A stretch of DNA of 64,000 nucleotides from Candidatus Zymogenus saltonus (GCA_016929395.1 JAFGIX010000027.1:1-64000); one strand, 5' to 3'; numbered from the stretch's first letter, positions 8,032 to 18,961 are shown. Notes: generated by a model not told the origin, from the sequence alone. Made by a program: numbers and translations.

Positions 8032-10623
8032 GTGGAAAAGGGCCAGCTTATCAAAAAGAGACACGCGCTTTACAGGCGCCTGGCGGTCCTCGTGACCGAC
8101 CACCCCATGATCGTCATCGGCCTTGTCTCTTTGATAACGGTTTTCTTTGCGATCAACATCTTCAGGCTCAAGATAGATCCCGACCCCTGGAAGATGCTGC
8201 CCCAGGACGACCCGGCCGTCATCTACTGGGAGGAGGTCGAGGAGCTGTTCGGCAGGTCCGACGCGGCGATCGTTGCCGTTGTGTCTCCGGGCACGATCTA
8301 CAACGAAACCTCCCTCGGGAAGATCGAAGCCCTCACCGAGATGATGGAGAAGCTGATCGTTGTTGACGAAAAGGATTTGGAGACGATCGAGGAGCTTATC
8401 GAAGAGACGGACGGCGAGGTGAAGGAGCTTCTGTCGAAGGTCCCTGAAGGCGGCCTAACGAAATCGGACATTGGCCCTGTCAAGAACGCCCTCAGGATTC
8501 TCAGGGCGGAAGACGACCCCGACGAGGGGCTCATTGAGGAGCTTGAGGGTATCAGGATCGGCCTCGAGCCCTTCAAGGAAGTGATGAGCCTTTCCACGGT
8601 CGAGAACATCGAAAGCATAGGCGGCGTGCTTGACACCGGCCCGATTATGGAGGATGTCCCTGAGACGTTTAATGATATTAAGCTTTTGAGGGACAAGATT
8701 CTCGGCAACGATATGCTCGCCAAAAAGATCGTCTCGGAAGACGAAACGGCCACGATCATCTTTACCAACCTCACGTTCACCAGCCACGAAGAGAGGACCA
8801 TAGCCATCTACAAGGCCCTAAAGGATATGGCTGTCAAGCTGGGCGGGCCCGAAGAGTACTACGTCTCAGGAACTCCCATGATATTGGGCCGCGAGGCGAG
8901 CTACATGAAGGACGACATGTCTCTTCTGATCCCCGCCGTCATCCTGCTGATAATGGTGATACTATTTGTAGTCTTCAGGAACCTGAGGGGGATGGTAACC
9001 CCTTTGCTCGTCGTGCTGATCAGCACGATATGGACGATGGGGCTCATGGCGATCCTCGGCTATTCGATCTCTATCATATCCACCACCCTGCCGGTAATAC
9101 TCGTGGCCATAGGGTGCGCCGACGGGATACACATCATCACCGAATTCTACGGGAGGCTCTCCGGGGGGGGCAAAAAGCGGGATGCGATGGTGGACACCAT
9201 GGAGGAAATATCGTCTCCCGTGATTATGACTTCGCTCACCAGCATGGCCGGGTTCGGGTCTCTTGTGACGTCGAGCCTGAGCCCCATCCGGGAGTTCGGC
9301 GCGTTTACCGCCTTCGGCATCTTAGCCGCCATGATCTTTTCTCTGATTTTCATCCCCGCCATGATGATGATATTGAAGACTCCGCCGAAGCTCGGCATGG
9401 CCGTTGACAGGAACCACAGCACAACTCCCCTTACAAGCTTTTTGGATACATTGGGGCGGGTATCGATCAACAGGCGCCGCTTAATCTTCGCCTTGATGAT
9501 CCCCGCCTTCATCGCGGTGATCTTCGTGGCCACAAGGGTGGAGGTCGGCTACGGATTCATGAACGACTTCAAGAAGAGAAGCGAGATCGTCATCGCGGAT
9601 GAGCTGATAAACGAGAAGTTTCCGGGAAGCACAAGCCTCAACATCATTATCGATTCCGGGGCGCCGGACGGCATCAAGGACCCCGATTTTTTAATGAGGG
9701 TCGAGAGGCTCCAAGATTATCTCGCTTCAGACGAACTTGTCGGATCGACGAGCTCCATAACCGATTTCTTAAGAAGGATGAACTACGTCATGAACGACAA
9801 CGATCCTAAGATGAACAGACTCCCTAATCCGACCGAGGAGATAACCGTAGAGGGAGAGGACGGAAAAACGGTAAAAGAGGTCATCAGCGGGCGGGACATG
9901 AACGCCCAGTACCTCCTCCTTTACGAGAACTCAGGGGGCGAGGACATGGAAAAAGTTGTCGACTTCGAGTACCGAAAGGTGAACCTGGTCATGCAGCTGA
10001 AATCCTCCTATTCCCGGGACATCATGCACCTCCAGAAGATGGCGGGGGAATTCATCGACGAGAATTTCGGCGATGGCGAGGAGGTCCACCTTACGGGCAC
10101 CGGTCACATGGTAGTGGTGATCTCCCACTACATCATAAAGAGCCAGATCATCAGCCTCGCGACCTCCCTTATCGTAGTCTTCCTGATGCTGGTTTTAGTC
10201 TTCAGGTCAATCAAGGCCGCCTCTTTTTCCATGCTTCCCCTAATCTTCACGATATTCTCCAACTTCACCCTTATGAGGATTTTCGATGTAAACCTCGATG
10301 TGGCCACCGCGATGATCGCGTCGATGGGGTTAGGAATAGGGATAGATTACTCGATCCACTTTGTATCGAGGTACAGGATAGAGACGGCAAAGGGGCTCGA
10401 CGTAAACGACGCCCTCTTCGAGACCATCCACAATACCGGGCGCGCCCTCGTCTTCAACGCCGTTGCCGTGGCGGCCGGCTTCATCATTCTCGTCCTTTCA
10501 AACTTCAAGCCGATCATGAACGTGGGCTGGCTGGTCTCCGCGACGATGATCATAAGCGCATCGGCGACCCTGATCATCATCCCCGCCCTTGTCTCCATCT
10601 TCAAGCTCGACGCGGGAAGGTAG
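8032..10623 (+). CDS. MMPL/RND-family membrane exporter
   Basis: The 863-aa protein has the duplicated RND/MMPL architecture. A transmembrane helix near residues 22-45 is followed by a large extracytoplasmic domain to about 295. A block of five or six helices (about 298-450) follows, then a second helix at about 480-500, a second extracytoplasmic domain and a final helix block (about 705-855). GxxxD-type segments (AIGCADGIHIITEF and GLGIGIDYSIHFVSRY) occur in the fourth helix of each half, where the proton-relay Asp sits in this family. It probably exports lipids or hydrophobic compounds using the proton gradient. Translation starts at a GTG preceded by AGAGGT. No periplasmic adaptor or outer-membrane partner is adjacent. 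Confidence 0.87.
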   Translation: MEKGQLIKKRHALYRRLAVLVTDHPMIVIGLVSLITVFFAINIFRLKIDPDPWKMLPQDDPAVIYWEEVEELFGRSDAAIVAVVSPGTIYNETSLGKIEALTEMMEKLIVVDEKDLETIEELIEETDGEVKELLSKVPEGGLTKSDIGPVKNALRILRAEDDPDEGLIEELEGIRIGLEPFKEVMSLSTVENIESIGGVLDTGPIMEDVPETFNDIKLLRDKILGNDMLAKKIVSEDETATIIFTNLTFTSHEERTIAIYKALKDMAVKLGGPEEYYVSGTPMILGREASYMKDDMSLLIPAVILLIMVILFVVFRNLRGMVTPLLVVLISTIWTMGLMAILGYSISIISTTLPVILVAIGCADGIHIITEFYGRLSGGGKKRDAMVDTMEEISSPVIMTSLTSMAGFGSLVTSSLSPIREFGAFTAFGILAAMIFSLIFIPAMMMILKTPPKLGMAVDRNHSTTPLTSFLDTLGRVSINRRRLIFALMIPAFIAVIFVATRVEVGYGFMNDFKKRSEIVIADELINEKFPGSTSLNIIIDSGAPDGIKDPDFLMRVERLQDYLASDELVGSTSSITDFLRRMNYVMNDNDPKMNRLPNPTEEITVEGEDGKTVKEVISGRDMNAQYLLLYENSGGEDMEKVVDFEYRKVNLVMQLKSSYSRDIMHLQKMAGEFIDENFGDGEEVHLTGTGHMVVVISHYIIKSQIISLATSLIVVFLMLVLVFRSIKAASFSMLPLIFTIFSNFTLMRIFDVNLDVATAMIASMGLGIGIDYSIHFVSRYRIETAKGLDVNDALFETIHNTGRALVFNAVAVAAGFIILVLSNFKPIMNVGWLVSATMIISASATLIIIPALVSIFKLDAGR

Positions 10624-10824
10624 CTGGTTAATCCCCCACTCCTACTGCTCCCCCCTACCACTATTGTTCATAATATACTACTTTTCGTTATTGCCTGCAC
10701 TGAAATCCTACAGGGGCCGTTATTTCCAACCGAGTCGGTTCGTTGAACCCGCCTTGCAGACCGGGTGGGTCGTTCGGTAGAGTCCACTTTTTCCCGTCTT
10801 GAACCATTTATCTTGATCTCCACC

Positions 10825-10853
10825 TTGAAATTTCAATTGATAATGGCTATATT
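10825..10853 (+). promoter_or_regulatory. Predicted promoter for xerC-hslV(-hslU)
   Basis: TTGAAA (10825-10830), 17 bp and TATATT (10848-10853) form a good sigma-70 match. Transcription would start near 10860. That argues against the upstream in-frame GTG (10856) as xerC start and favours the ATG at 10871 or 10880. Confidence 0.5.
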
Positions 10854-10870
10854 ATGTGTTAGCCTTGTCC

Positions 10871-11818
10871 ATGGACTCGATGAATGAGCGAAACGGTAAG
10901 AAAAACCCCATTGATCTCTTCTCCGAGTACCTGTCTCTCGAGAGGGGGGCGTCGCCCCACACGATCAGGAGTTACGTGAAAGACATCCGCCAGTTCGAGG
11001 ATTTTATAACCAGGGGCGAGGGGAAAGATAAATGCGGGGGGAAGCTGCTTAACGCCTCCCCGGACGATGTCCGGTCGTACCTCGGCTCGATCATCGGGAA
11101 AAGGGAGCGAAGCTCCGTATCGAGGAAGCTTTCCAGCCTGAGGACGTTTTACCGCTTCCTACTGAAGAGGGGTTTTATCGAGAGAAGCCCCGCCGCCGTC
11201 GTGTCCTACCCGAAGGGGGAGACGAAGCTCGTCGATTACCTGACCGTCGACGATGTCTTCAGGCTCATAGAGTCCGCCGGGGGGGAGGCGCCCTCGGACA
11301 GGCGCGACAGGGCGTTGCTCGAATTGCTCTACTCCACCGGCATAAGGGTGAGTGAGCTTGTTGGGCTTAATCTTTTGGACGTGGACTTTACGGAGTCGGT
11401 CCTCAAGGTGTCGGGCAAGGGGAAAAAGGAGCGGATCGTGCCGGCGGGGGCCCCGGCGCTGTCGTCATTGAAAGAATACCTGGGAGTCAGGAGCGGAGAC
11501 AACTTCGGAGACGCAAAAAAGCGGATCGACGACAAGGCCCTGTTCCTGAACATGCGCGGCGGCAGATTGACGGCAAGGAGCGTAAACCGGATCGTCAAAA
11601 AATATATCCTCTTGGGATCCCTGACGCTGAACGTCAGCCCCCACAAGCTGAGGCATGCCTTCGCCACCCACCTCCTCGAGATGGGGGCGGGCCTGAGGGA
11701 TATCCAGGAGCTTCTGGGACACGAGTCGATCGGCGCGACCCAGAAGTACACCCACGTCACGATAGACAGGCTGATGGAGGTCTACGACAAGGCCCATCCG
11801 AGGTCAAAAAGGAGCTGA
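10871..11818 (+). CDS. xerC: Tyrosine recombinase XerC
   Basis: The protein has about 315 aa, the usual length for XerC/XerD. The N-terminal SAM-like DNA-binding domain contains the SLERGASPHTIRSYVKDIRQ-type helix. The C-terminal catalytic domain shows the whole active-site set: Arg in STGIRVSEL, Lys in GKGKKER, His-x-x-Arg in HKLRHAFATH, His in LGHESI and the nucleophile Tyr in TQKYTHV. It resolves chromosome dimers at dif with XerD. Six bases separate it from hslV, an order (codV/xerC-hslV-hslU) conserved in many bacteria. The start is chosen downstream of the predicted promoter. Confidence 0.92.
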   Translation: MDSMNERNGKKNPIDLFSEYLSLERGASPHTIRSYVKDIRQFEDFITRGEGKDKCGGKLLNASPDDVRSYLGSIIGKRERSSVSRKLSSLRTFYRFLLKRGFIERSPAAVVSYPKGETKLVDYLTVDDVFRLIESAGGEAPSDRRDRALLELLYSTGIRVSELVGLNLLDVDFTESVLKVSGKGKKERIVPAGAPALSSLKEYLGVRSGDNFGDAKKRIDDKALFLNMRGGRLTARSVNRIVKKYILLGSLTLNVSPHKLRHAFATHLLEMGAGLRDIQELLGHESIGATQKYTHVTIDRLMEVYDKAHPRSKRS

Positions 11819-11824
11819 ACGTAT

Positions 11825-12409
11825 ATGAGAGACATTTACAGAGACCCTGCCATCACAGGGGAAAAAGGAGAGCCGGAAAACAGGATCAGGTCCACGACGA
11901 TCGTGGCCGTAAGGAAGGACGGCAAGGTGGCCATTGCGGGCGACGGCCAGGTGACGATGGGGGAGTCGATTGCCAAGGGGGGGGCAAAGAAGCTGAGACG
12001 CCTCTACGGCGGGAAGATAATCGCCGGATTCGCCGGCTCCACCGCCGACGCCTTCACCCTCTTCGAGCGCTTCGAGAGCAAGCTCGAGCAGTACAGCGGA
12101 AACCTCGTCAGGAGCGCCGTGGAGCTCACCAAGGACTGGAGAATGGACAAGTACCTTAGGCGGCTCGAGGCCCTACTCGTCGTTGCGGACAAGGAGACAT
12201 CGCTCGTCATCTCCGGGGGCGGGGACGTCCTGGAACCGGACGATGAGGTGATCGCCATCGGATCCGGCGGGGGGTATGCCCAGGCCGCCGCCAGGGCGCT
12301 GATCAAGCACTCGAAGCTCTCGGCGGAGGAGATCGCAGCCGAGTCGCTGAAGATCGCCGCCGGGATATGCATCTACACCAACGACAACATCCAGATCGAG
12401 GTGTTGTAA
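11825..12409 (+). CDS. hslV: ATP-dependent protease peptidase subunit HslV with N-terminal leader
   Basis: The 194-aa protein carries the HslV core [20 protein letters not shown] with the Thr-Thr that forms the N-terminal nucleophile in the HslUV (ClpQY) protease. The [14 protein letters not shown] motif and the C-terminal conserved segment are also present. In most bacteria Met directly precedes, or nearly precedes, the Thr. Here about 22 residues come before it, and no other start codon lies closer. AAGGAG lies 10 bases before the ATG, so the start looks real. A propeptide would have to be removed to expose the catalytic Thr. It follows xerC in an operon and is separated from hslU by a repeat array. 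Confidence 0.92.
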   Translation: MRDIYRDPAITGEKGEPENRIRSTTIVAVRKDGKVAIAGDGQVTMGESIAKGGAKKLRRLYGGKIIAGFAGSTADAFTLFERFESKLEQYSGNLVRSAVELTKDWRMDKYLRRLEALLVVADKETSLVISGGGDVLEPDDEVIAIGSGGGYAQAAARALIKHSKLSAEEIAAESLKIAAGICIYTNDNIQIEVL

Positions 12410-12428
12410 TTCTATAGACGGGGAAAAT

Positions 12429-12645
12429 GCCATCCCCTTGGAAAGCGGGGATCCAGTTTGATATTCACTGGATTCCCAGTCAAGCTGGGAATGACAGTAT
12501 AAACCCCAAGTCAAGTGGGGAATGACAGTACAGAAAAGCAATTATTTGTCATTCCCGCGCAAGCGGGAATCCAGATTGATATTCACTGGATTCCCAGTCA
12601 AGCTGGGAATGACAGAATAGATTCCCAATCGAATTGGGAATGACA
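12429..12645. repeat. Array of six palindromic REP-like hairpins between hslV and hslU
   Basis: About six imperfect inverted repeats sit at 12431-12454, 12468-12497, 12502-12528, 12548-12574, 12586-12615 and 12620-12645. They are of the form CATTCCC...GGGAATCCAG or its reverse, CTGGATTCCC...GGGAATGACAG. Stem centres differ (AGT/GCT, GCG/GCG, AAT/ATT) but remain complementary. The same family occurs at 4034-4051 and 49749-49945. No gene lies in the 305-bp gap. Confidence 0.85.
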
Positions 12646-12714
12646 GAACTAAAAAAATCAATGAGAAGAAATTTCTAAACTCTTTAAAGCAGACCTTTAT
12701 CACAGGAGAGACCA

Positions 12715-14157
12715 ATGCAGACCTTTACGCCCCGGGAGATAGTCTCGGAGCTTGACAGATACATCATAGGCCAGAATAAGGCGAAGAGGGCCGTTGCAAT
12801 AGCGTTGAGGAACCGCTGGCGCAGGATGCGCGTCCCGGAGGAACTGAGGGACGAGATTGCGCCGAAGAACATCATCATGATCGGCCCCACCGGGGTGGGA
12901 AAGACCGAGATTGCCAGGAGGCTCGCCAAGCTCTCCCAGGCGCCATTCCTGAAGGTCGAGGCCTCCAAGTTCACAGAAGTGGGATACGTCGGCAGGGACG
13001 TGGAGTCGATGATCAGGGACCTGGTCGAGCTCGCCGTCAACATGGTCAGGGCCGAGGAGATGGAAAAGGTGAAGGTGAAGGCGGAAGAGCTGGCCGAGGA
13101 GAAGATCCTCGACATTCTGCTGCCCAAGAGGAGGGCGCCCGAGGGGAAGCCCGATCTGGGCTTCACCCCGCCGGATTCCGGCGACGACGACACCGAGGAC
13201 GCCGAAGCCGGCAGGTTTGAATTAGTGGGAGAGGAAACCCAGCCCCCCCAGCTCGGCTCCGGCGACGCGAACAGCTACGAAAAGACGCGCGAGAAGCTCA
13301 AAAAACTCCTGAGAGAGGGAAAGCTGGACGACCGCCAGCTGGAGCTGGAGACCCGCGAGCGGAATATCCCGATGGTGGAGATATTTTCCGCCTCCGGCAT
13401 CGAGGAGATGGACATAAACATCAAGGACATGTTCGGAAACCTCTTCCCCGGGAAAACCAAGAAGAAGAAGGTTAAGGTAAAGGAGGCCCAGAACATCATC
13501 GCCGCCGAGGAGGCCCAGAGGCTCGTAGATATGGACAAGGTAGTGGGCCTTGCCGTAAAAAAGGTGGAGGAGTCGGGGATCATCTTCCTGGACGAGATAG
13601 ACAAGATAGCCGGGAGGGAGAGCGCCCACGGCCCGGACGTATCGAGGGAGGGGGTCCAGCGGGACATCCTCCCCATCGTCGAGGGGTCGTCGATAAACAC
13701 CAAGTACGGGATAGTCAAGACCGATCATATCCTCTTCATCGCCGCAGGGGCCTTTCATGTATCGAAGCCCTCCGACCTTATTCCTGAGCTTCAGGGGAGG
13801 TTCCCCTTAAGGGTCGAGCTTGATTCTCTTGACAAAAACGACTTCGTCAAGATACTCACCGAGCCTAAGAACGCCCTGATCACCCAGTATATGGCCCTAA
13901 TGGAGACGGAGTCGGTGACCCTCCAGTTCAACGACGACGCTATAGACGAGATCGCCCGAATGGCGGCGCAGGTGAACGAGAGGAGCGAAAACATCGGCGC
14001 CAGGAGGCTCCACACGATCCTCGAAAAGCTCCTGGACGAGGTCTCCTTCAAGGCGCCTGAGCTTTCCAAGAAAAAGATAAAGATCGACAGGGAGTACGTT
14101 CAGGAGAAGCTGAAGGACATCATCGAGGACCAGGATTTGAGCAAGTATATCCTGTAG
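12715..14157 (+). CDS. hslU: ATP-dependent protease ATPase subunit HslU
   Basis: This AAA+ unfoldase has 480 aa and partners HslV. It begins with the characteristic [21 protein letters not shown]. The Walker A is GPTGVGKTE (residues 62-70) and the Walker B is IIFLDEID. Sensor-region GRFPLRVEL and [17 protein letters not shown] follow, and the C-terminus DLSKYIL docks into HslV. The inserted I-domain (about 110-245) is longer and more acidic than in Escherichia coli HslU (443 aa), which accounts for the extra length. A ribosome site, AGGAGAG, lies just upstream of the ATG. The REP array in the preceding gap may affect relative expression of hslV and hslU. Confidence 0.95.
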   Translation: MQTFTPREIVSELDRYIIGQNKAKRAVAIALRNRWRRMRVPEELRDEIAPKNIIMIGPTGVGKTEIARRLAKLSQAPFLKVEASKFTEVGYVGRDVESMIRDLVELAVNMVRAEEMEKVKVKAEELAEEKILDILLPKRRAPEGKPDLGFTPPDSGDDDTEDAEAGRFELVGEETQPPQLGSGDANSYEKTREKLKKLLREGKLDDRQLELETRERNIPMVEIFSASGIEEMDINIKDMFGNLFPGKTKKKKVKVKEAQNIIAAEEAQRLVDMDKVVGLAVKKVEESGIIFLDEIDKIAGRESAHGPDVSREGVQRDILPIVEGSSINTKYGIVKTDHILFIAAGAFHVSKPSDLIPELQGRFPLRVELDSLDKNDFVKILTEPKNALITQYMALMETESVTLQFNDDAIDEIARMAAQVNERSENIGARRLHTILEKLLDEVSFKAPELSKKKIKIDREYVQEKLKDIIEDQDLSKYIL

Positions 14158-14506
14158 GCTGAAAGATCGACTGCCGTTCGGCATCGATCGCTCGCGGCCG
14201 AGGCGTGATTTCGTTACCCCGATCCCAAATTGATTTAGGGGATTCGTCATGAGCGGGAGCGGTGCAAAATCCTATTTGGTCAATTTCGCCCCGAAGAAAC
14301 GTCCTTTTATTCAAGCCCGTTTCGAGGGGCGGAAGGAACATACCGGAGACCTCCGCCTCATGCAAGGGAATTCACCTTCTAAAAATACTCACCCCACTTT
14401 TTCCCCCTCGAATTAATTTTAGGTGGATTTTTTCTATCTTTCCGTATATAATATCGATTTTTTAACCGGTAAAATCTAACTAAACCTTTATATTTTCGGC
14501 ACCCCC
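14158..14506. other. Intergenic region between hslU and argB
   Basis: No gene is seen in these 349 bases. A consensus -10 hexamer TATAAT lies at 14447-14452, about 55 bp before argB, but no good -35 is at the right distance (TGGATT at 14424-14429 is the closest). It may be the promoter of the arginine genes. No ARG box was recognised with confidence. Confidence 0.4.
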
Positions 14507-15406
14507 ATGAAAAAGGCAAGGGAGCTGGCGGAGATACTCATAGAAGCCCTCCCATATATCAGGGAGTTCTTCAACAAGACCATCGTTATAAAGTACGGCG
14601 GCCACGCCATGGTGGACGAGGGCCTGAAGAAAGACTTCGCCCGCGTCGTTATCCTCATGAAATATATCGGGATAAACCCGGTTATCGTCCACGGCGGCGG
14701 GCCCCAGATCGGGAAGGTCCTTAAGCAGTTCGGAAAGGAATCGACCTTCGTCAACGGGATGCGCGTCACCGACCGGGAGACGATGGACGTGGTGGAGATG
14801 GTCCTGGTCGGCCGGGTCAATCAGGAGATAGTGGGGCTGATAAACGGTCAGGGTGGAAACGCTGTGGGCCTCTCAGGGAAGGACGCAAACCTCATCCGGG
14901 GTAGAAAGCTCGTCTTGAAGGAAAAACCGAGGGACGCCGATCAAAAAAACGGCGCACTCCCTCCGGAGATTATCGATCTGGGTAGGGTCGGGGAGGTGAC
15001 GGCGGTAAACACGGGCGTGCTCGCCACCCTCGATCGGGAGAACTTCATCCCGGTGATAGCCCCCGTCGCCGCCGACGAAAACGGCGAGACCTTAAACATC
15101 AACGCCGACCTCGTCGCAGGAACCGTGGCCGAGGAGCTGAAGGCGGAAAAGCTGATCTTGCTCACGGACGTAGAGGGGGTCATCGTCAACGGCTCTCTCG
15201 TGAGCTCCATCACCGCGAAGGAGGCGAGCGAGATGATAGACAAGGGAGAGATAACCGGCGGTATGATACCTAAGGTGGAGTGCTGCATAAGCGCCCTCGA
15301 GAAGGGGGTCAAGAAGACCCACATCATCGACGGCAGGATTCACCACTCGGTCCTTCTGGAGCTCTTTACCGACGGCGGGATCGGTACCGAGATCGTGCCG
15401 GGATAG
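14507..15406 (+). CDS. argB: Acetylglutamate kinase
   Basis: The 299-aa amino-acid kinase matches ArgB, which phosphorylates N-acetyl-L-glutamate in the second step of arginine synthesis. Seen are the phosphate-binding [11 protein letters not shown], the substrate glycine loop [10 protein letters not shown] (about residues 61-70), an [10 protein letters not shown] segment and the C-terminal [10 protein letters not shown] motif. It has an N-terminal helical extension ([19 protein letters not shown]). In arginine-feedback-inhibited hexameric enzymes such a helix takes part in hexamer formation, so arginine inhibition is likely. It opens the run argB-argD-argF-argG-argH. Confidence 0.95.
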   Translation: MKKARELAEILIEALPYIREFFNKTIVIKYGGHAMVDEGLKKDFARVVILMKYIGINPVIVHGGGPQIGKVLKQFGKESTFVNGMRVTDRETMDVVEMVLVGRVNQEIVGLINGQGGNAVGLSGKDANLIRGRKLVLKEKPRDADQKNGALPPEIIDLGRVGEVTAVNTGVLATLDRENFIPVIAPVAADENGETLNINADLVAGTVAEELKAEKLILLTDVEGVIVNGSLVSSITAKEASEMIDKGEITGGMIPKVECCISALEKGVKKTHIIDGRIHHSVLLELFTDGGIGTEIVPG

Positions 15407-15554
15407 ATGATTCGGGGCAAAAGCAGAAAGATATGATATTTATCGATTTAAAACGCCTGACGAACGAAAATGTGAAAACATGACACCGGATAAAGCGAAA
15501 GCTTGGCAATAAAACAGTGAAGCCCGTGTCTGATAAAATGGCCGAATTAAAATT

Positions 15555-16781
15555 ATGTTGAAAGACGAAGCTAAAAGGAACTCCGAATCGAGCCTCAAGT
15601 ACGACTACGGCCACCTGATGAACACCTACAGCCCTGCCCCGATCGAGATGGAGAGGGGGGAGGGCCCCTACCTCTGGGATGTGGAGGGGGAGAGATACCT
15701 CGATTTCGTCGCGGGGATCGCCGTGATGAATCTGGGTCACTCCCACCCGAAGGTGGTTGAGGCCGTTAAGGAGCAGGCGGAGAGGCTCGTCCACGTCTCT
15801 AACCTATACCGCATACCGAGGCAGGCGGTTGTCGCCGATCTCATCTGCGACTCCTCCTTCGGCGCAAAATGCTTTTTCGCAAACAGCGGGGCCGAGGCGA
15901 TAGAGGCGGCCATAAAGCTCGCCCGGAGGTTCGGGATCAGGGAGAAGGGGGAGGACGCCATCGAGATAATCACCGCCGACGGCTCTTTTCACGGGCGTAC
16001 TATGGGAGCGATGGCGGCCACGGCCCAGACCAAGATCCAGAAGGGGTTCGGCCCCATGACGCCCGGATTCAACTACGTCCCCTACGGCAACCTCCAGGCG
16101 CTTGAGGAGGCGATAACGGAAAACAGCGCCGCGGTGATCCTGGAGCCGATTCAGGGGGAGGGGGGCGTTGTCGTGCCCCCGGATTACTACCTCGCTGGGG
16201 TAAGGGAGATAACAAACTGCGAGAACATCCTGATGATTCTGGACGAGATACAGACCGGCATGGGGAGGACGGGGACCCTCTTCGCCTACGAGGCGTTCGG
16301 GATTGAGCCTGACGCCATGGTCCTGGCGAAGGGGCTTGCCGGGGGATTCCCCATGGGGGCGCTCGTAGTCGGCAAGAAGGGCGCCGACCTCTTCTCCCCC
16401 GGCGACCACGCCTCCACCTTCGGCGGCAATCCCTTCGTCTCGGCCGCCGCCGAGGCGGTCATCACGACCACCCTGGAGGAGCGGATTTTAGAGAACTGCA
16501 GAGAGGTGGGGGACTACTTCATGAAAAAGCTTGGGGGGCTCGCCGACAAGTTCGACTTCGTAAAGGAGGTCAGGGGAAAGGGACTCCTCATCGGGATGGA
16601 GCTTGAGCTTGCCGACAAAGAGACTGCTGTGGCGATAGTCGACGAGATGAGGGAAAAGAAGATACTGATCAACCTCGTCCAGGGCCGGGTGCTCAGGTTC
16701 ACGCCCCCCCTGATCATAGAGAAGAGCCACGTCGACGAGGTGGTCACAGCCCTCGACGATGTATTGTCAAAAATTGCGTAA
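15555..16781 (+). CDS. argD: Acetylornithine aminotransferase
   Basis: This class III PLP aminotransferase has 408 aa. It converts N-acetylglutamate semialdehyde to N-acetylornithine and in many bacteria also acts in lysine synthesis. Motifs are FVAGIAVMNLGHSHP near the N-terminus, the phosphate-binding NSGAEAIEAAIKLAR, the cofactor Asp in LDEIQTGMGRTG and the Schiff-base Lys in LAKGLAGGFPMGA. Its place between argB and argF supports ArgD over related omega-transaminases. A second family member (rocD-like) lies at 32.9-34.1 kb. The 148-bp gap after argB has no gene. Confidence 0.93.
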   Translation: MLKDEAKRNSESSLKYDYGHLMNTYSPAPIEMERGEGPYLWDVEGERYLDFVAGIAVMNLGHSHPKVVEAVKEQAERLVHVSNLYRIPRQAVVADLICDSSFGAKCFFANSGAEAIEAAIKLARRFGIREKGEDAIEIITADGSFHGRTMGAMAATAQTKIQKGFGPMTPGFNYVPYGNLQALEEAITENSAAVILEPIQGEGGVVVPPDYYLAGVREITNCENILMILDEIQTGMGRTGTLFAYEAFGIEPDAMVLAKGLAGGFPMGALVVGKKGADLFSPGDHASTFGGNPFVSAAAEAVITTTLEERILENCREVGDYFMKKLGGLADKFDFVKEVRGKGLLIGMELELADKETAVAIVDEMREKKILINLVQGRVLRFTPPLIIEKSHVDEVVTALDDVLSKIA

Positions 16782-16800
16782 TCAAATGCGGGTTGTATAA

Positions 16801-17757
16801 ATGAAAACGGGAGAGAGGGGAAAGGATTTTTTGAGGCTCTCCTACCTTTCGAGGGAGGAGGCGCTCGAAATAATCGAGAGGGCCAAGGACCTCAAGAAGA
16901 GGCAGAAAAACCGGATCAGGTACAAGCCGATGGAGGGAAGGACGCTGGCGATGATCTTCGAGAAGCCCTCCACGAGGACCAGGGTCTCCTTCGAGACGGG
17001 GATATACCAGCTCGGCGGCCAGCCGATTTACCTCAGCTCCGGGGACATCCAGATCTCCCGGGGGGAAACCGTTAAAGACACCGCCCGTGTCCTCTCCAGG
17101 TACGTCGACATGGTGATGATAAGGGCGTTCTCACAGGATATGGTGGAGGAGCTCGCGGCCGAGAGCTCTGTTCCCGTAATCAACGGCCTCACCGACCTCA
17201 CCCACCCCTGCCAGGTGATGAGCGACCTCTTCACCATCGCCGAGACGAGGGACTGGAGCCTGGACAATCTCAAGGTGACATACGTCGGGGACGGGAACAA
17301 CCTGACCAACTCGTGGATCAACGCCGCAGCCCTCTTGGGCTTTGAGTTTACCGTCTCCTGCCCAGAGGAGCTGATGCCGGATGAGGTCATATTGAAGGAG
17401 GGGATTAAAAAGTCCGGGGGAAAAATAAAGATCGAGGAGAATCCTTTAGCCGGCGTCAAAGACGCCGACGTAATATACACCGACACATGGATGAGCATGG
17501 GGGACGACCCGTCCCTAAGGGAGAGAAAGCTTGATATGCTCAAAATTTATCAGGTGAACGGGGAGCTTCTGAAGTCGGCCCCCGAAAGCTGTGTCGTAAT
17601 GCACTGTCTGCCGGCGCACCGGGGCGAGGAAATAACAGATGATGTGATGGACGGGGAGCGCTCTATCGTATACGTACAGGCGGAAAACCGCCTTCACGTC
17701 CAGAAGGCGATTATGGATATATTGAACCAACGACAGGAGGCGTCGGGTGGCGGATAA
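16801..17757 (+). CDS. argF: Ornithine carbamoyltransferase
   Basis: The 318-aa protein carries all the hallmark motifs. These are the carbamoyl-phosphate site [12 protein letters not shown] (about residues 56-67), [12 protein letters not shown], the ornithine-binding WMSMGDD loop and [11 protein letters not shown] near the C-terminus. It makes citrulline from ornithine and carbamoyl phosphate. It starts 19 bp after argD, and its 3' end overlaps the argG start by 11 bp, so translation is probably coupled. Confidence 0.95.
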   Translation: MKTGERGKDFLRLSYLSREEALEIIERAKDLKKRQKNRIRYKPMEGRTLAMIFEKPSTRTRVSFETGIYQLGGQPIYLSSGDIQISRGETVKDTARVLSRYVDMVMIRAFSQDMVEELAAESSVPVINGLTDLTHPCQVMSDLFTIAETRDWSLDNLKVTYVGDGNNLTNSWINAAALLGFEFTVSCPEELMPDEVILKEGIKKSGGKIKIEENPLAGVKDADVIYTDTWMSMGDDPSLRERKLDMLKIYQVNGELLKSAPESCVVMHCLPAHRGEEITDDVMDGERSIVYVQAENRLHVQKAIMDILNQRQEASGGG

Positions 17758-18961
17758 TACAAAGAAGGTTGTTGTTGCATATTCCGGGGGTCTGGATACC
17801 TCGGTCATTCTGAAGTGGATAAAGGAGAACTACGGCGCATACATAATCGCCTTTGCGGCGGACGTGGGACAGGGGAAAGAGGAGCTCGAGGGTCTCAAGG
17901 AAAAGGCGCTCAAAACCGGCGCGGACAAGGTCTACGTCGATGACCTCAAGGAGGAGTTCGTATCGGACTACGTCTACCCGATGCTTCGGGCAAACGCAGT
18001 CTACGAGGGGACCTACCTCCTGGGAACTTCGATAGCGAGACCCCTCATCGCCAAGCGCCAGATCGAGATAGCCATAGCCGAGGGGGCCGGGATGGTCTGC
18101 CACGGCTGCACCGGCAAGGGAAACGACCAGGTGAGGTTCGAGATGGCCTACCTCACCCTGAAGCCGGACATCCAGATCATCTCCCCCTGGCGGGAGTGGG
18201 AGTTCAAGTCGAGGGTGGAGCTGATGGAATATTCCGAAAAACACAAGATACCGATCGTCGCCACTGCGGAAAAGCCCTACAGCACCGACAGGAACCTCTT
18301 TCACATGAGCTTCGAGGGGGGAATCCTCGAAGACCCGTGGAAGCCGCCCCCGGCGGAGATGTTTAAGCTGACGAAGTCTCCGGCCGACGCCCCGGACAAA
18401 GTAACCACTATAGAGATAGACTACGATGCGGGAAATCCCGTGGCGATAGACGGAAGGAGTTACACCCCCGCCGCACTGCTTACCAAGCTCAACGAGATCG
18501 GGGGTGAAAACGGGGTCGGGAGGGTGGACATGGTGGAGAACCGCTACGTCGGGATGAAGTCGAGGGGCGTTTACGAAACCCCCGGCGGGACCATACTCCA
18601 GGTCGCCCACAGGGCCGTCGAGTCGATCACCATGGACAGGGAGGTCATGCACCTGAGGGACTCCCTGATCCCGAAATACTCGAACCTCATCTACAACGGG
18701 TACTGGTTTTCGCCGGAGCGGGAGCTCCTCCAGGGCCTGATCGACGATACGCAGGAGGACGTGACGGGCAAAGTAAGGCTCGATCTCTACAAGGGGAACG
18801 TGACCGTGACGGGGAGAAAATCTGAGACGTCCCTATACCACGGCGGATTCGCCACATTCGACAAGGACTCGGTTTACAGCCAGAAGGACGCCACCGGATT
18901 CATCAGGCTCAACGCCTTGAGAATGAGGATAAGAGCGATGCTGCAGAGTGGCAAGGGCTAA
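17747..18961 (+). CDS. argG: Argininosuccinate synthase
   Basis: The 404-aa protein begins with the N-type ATP pyrophosphatase loop [14 protein letters not shown]. It contains the citrulline/aspartate-binding [15 protein letters not shown] and the [20 protein letters not shown] segment. It joins citrulline and aspartate with ATP hydrolysis to AMP. The GTG start at 17747 overlaps the end of argF and has AGGAGG eight bases upstream. The length is typical of the non-fused class (about 400 aa). Confidence 0.96.
   Translation: MADNTKKVVVAYSGGLDTSVILKWIKENYGAYIIAFAADVGQGKEELEGLKEKALKTGADKVYVDDLKEEFVSDYVYPMLRANAVYEGTYLLGTSIARPLIAKRQIEIAIAEGAGMVCHGCTGKGNDQVRFEMAYLTLKPDIQIISPWREWEFKSRVELMEYSEKHKIPIVATAEKPYSTDRNLFHMSFEGGILEDPWKPPPAEMFKLTKSPADAPDKVTTIEIDYDAGNPVAIDGRSYTPAALLTKLNEIGGENGVGRVDMVENRYVGMKSRGVYETPGGTILQVAHRAVESITMDREVMHLRDSLIPKYSNLIYNGYWFSPERELLQGLIDDTQEDVTGKVRLDLYKGNVTVTGRKSETSLYHGGFATFDKDSVYSQKDATGFIRLNALRMRIRAMLQSGKG

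Noticed and set aside
12429-12645. Possible CRISPR or attenuator between hslV and hslU
   Set aside because: Hairpins alternate in orientation and recur at other unrelated loci, which fits REP-like elements, not a CRISPR or a gene-specific attenuator.
17711-18652. Minus-strand open frame of 313 codons over argG
   Set aside because: Antisense shadow of argG, with no ribosome site and no family features.
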